DNA from: Crambe crambe
Taxonomy: Eukaryota; Porifera; Demospongiae; Poecilosclerida; Crambeidae
Assembly (NCBI GenBank): GCA_963924555.1
Contig: OZ004594.1
Coordinates: 124,001-188,000 of the forward strand
DNA length: 64,000 bases
Direction: 5' to 3'
Each line of letters starts with the position of its first letter. Positions within the stretch are counted from its first letter, which is position 1. The notes beneath the pieces were generated by a model that made no database searches, was not told where the DNA came from, and worked only from the letters and a program-made list of their open reading frames with translations. Both the position numbers and the translations under genes were made by a program. Below are positions 63,101 to 64,000 of the stretch, piece after piece.

Positions 63101-64000
63101 TGGAAGGCAAGGATAGGGTTTGGGTTGGGCAGGGGAGAGATAATTAGTTGGCACATACTCCTCAATGTTGATATCTCATTATCATCCAGTAAATTCTTTA
63201 AGGCTTCATTCAAGAAATACATTAAGGGGAGGACCCTTCAAATCATTAATTTCAGCATGATTTACTTGGACTTGTATGTGCTTGTCGTGCCCTTTGCCTT
63301 TCTTTGTCTCGGCAAGTTTTCCATCACTGTCGGGGTAGATGGGGAGCATGCTACTGTACTCCTTGTTGTCTTCCACTGTGGTGAAATACATCGACTGATA
63401 TGTCAACACACAGTAAGTTTTCTCCCAACTCCGAGAAAGACTGCCCGGCTTCTTCCTGTGCAAGTAGCCCTTCATCACCACTCCCTGGTCAGGCAACTTC
63501 TTCTCCACTTTGGGGGTCAGAGTCTTTGTTTCCTTTTTGCTCTTCTTCTGGTCGCTTTGACTGGCCACCTCGTCAACGGTGATGCTAGGCACATTGTTAT
63601 GTGAAGGGGATTCAGTCACTGCTATTTCAGGAGTGACTAGAGAAAGAAGCAACACAAATGCTATCATGCACACATCCGCTACGATATCACATAAATTATT
63701 AACATTAATGCTATCAGATGAGTCGGAGATTGATGAAATACTTCACAGTGTAAGATTTAGAATTTGTGTTGTCAAACAGTTTCTTAAAAAGAGATTATTT
63801 TTTTATTGTGCTCATTGATATCAGACGATGTGTCTGTAATAGGATTGAACGACAATTACATCATAGAATTGCTTAGTTAGGGACAATTATTTTGATGGGG
63901 ATAACACTGCCATTATATGACCTTACCTTCCTCTTCAGGAGGTGTGGCTTCAGCAATTGCCTCTTTGATTGCGCTGACCCACTTGAGTTTCTGTTCTTCA
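60163..64000 (-). CDS. Multi-PH-domain and SH3 adaptor protein (5' end outside window)
   Basis: Minus-strand exons. 63930-64000 carries the last helix of a PH domain (EQKLKWVSAIKEAIAEATPP). About 63222-63640 carries the front of a second PH domain (VVMKGYLHRKKPGSLSRSWE, KTYCVLTYQSMYFTTVEDN). 62434-62596 completes it (LKIGKKVEQFSFESQADFKN). The final exon 60163-61468 has an acidic, Pro-rich linker with repeated tyrosine motifs (ELYDDVIVG, TYDDVIVGD, DLYDDVV, DEYYEDM, ELYVDVD). A third PH domain follows (FEERWAAVEGTNLLIYKTST), then a C-terminal SH3-like domain (IYQATQDHIADSDQELTFKK, GKFPVNKV) and the stop at 60163. PH plus SH3 plus YDDV-type sites recalls SKAP/ADAP-type immune adaptors, and PH pairs recall AFAP. 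The exact domain set fits neither, so I give no symbol. It likely acts at membranes downstream of a tyrosine kinase. Confidence 0.82.
61469..62433 (-). other. Intron of the PH/SH3 gene with a 15-bp tandem repeat and poly-G tract
   Basis: 965 bp. CCAGGTGATATAGAC is repeated four times at about 61522-61580, and a run of about 19 G lies at 61979-61997. A short (CA)n stands at about 62352-62369. No coding signal. Confidence 0.75.
62597..63221 (-). other. Intron of the PH/SH3 gene, nothing else seen
   Basis: About 620 bp between the two exons that together form a PH domain. A T-rich run (63081-63099) with GTTGTTGTT is the only low-complexity stretch. No repeats or inverted ends recognised. Confidence 0.55.

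Overview
This is animal nuclear DNA. It carries large multi-exon genes with short GT-AG introns, and at least one is metazoan-specific (Axin, with RGS and DIX domains). Genes are packed tightly: many pairs share a head-to-head promoter of about 85-180 bp, or end tail to tail within about 70 bp. Introns are full of simple repeats. Compact layout, polymorphism-like duplications and gene content suggest an early-branching animal, most likely a sponge. That is an inference from style and content, not from a species-diagnostic marker.

Layout. 1-6.4 kb: minus-strand GNPTAB (truncated by the window start); one of its introns holds, on the opposite strand, an intronless iduronate-2-sulfatase gene (IDS) preceded by a broken IDS copy. 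6.5-19.8 kb: a plus-strand NBEAL1/2-type BEACH gene. 19.9-23.3 kb: minus-strand SLC38A10-type transporter with a repetitive Pro/Asp/Arg tail. 23.5-34.2 kb: a long coiled-coil protein I could not name, with a large minisatellite in one intron. 35.2-38.3 kb: Axin. 39.2-43.1 kb: minus-strand PGAP1. 43.3-45.3 kb: a ROMO1 pseudogene and a 5'-truncated, apparently decaying HGS. 47.3-49.2 kb: DDX47. 49.2-49.7 kb: a small hAT-type element. 50.1-50.6 kb: a synaptojanin-like fragment. 51.5-54.5 kb: NOL10 copy A without its last exons. 54.6-60.0 kb: an Axin last exon, PGAP1 5' remnants, an intact ROMO1 and complete NOL10 copy B. 60.2-64 kb: minus-strand multi-PH/SH3 adaptor, running off the window.

The main structural result is that 38.15-54.5 kb and 54.6-59.24 kb are two copies of one block (Axin end, PGAP1, ROMO1, ..., NOL10). 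The second copy has lost about 4.2 kb and about 7.9 kb. Axin, PGAP1 and DDX47 survive only in the first unit, whereas ROMO1 and complete NOL10 survive only in the second. A true tandem duplication with reciprocal loss and a false duplication from merged haplotypes would both give this picture.

Functional themes: lysosome and endomembrane (GNPTAB tags lysosomal hydrolases such as IDS; NBEAL, HGS, PGAP1), ribosome biogenesis (DDX47, NOL10), and signalling (Axin, PH/SH3 adaptor). No tRNA, rRNA, CRISPR or prokaryotic feature was seen. Exon boundaries were read by eye from splice signals and frame continuity, so internal boundaries marked 'about' may be off.
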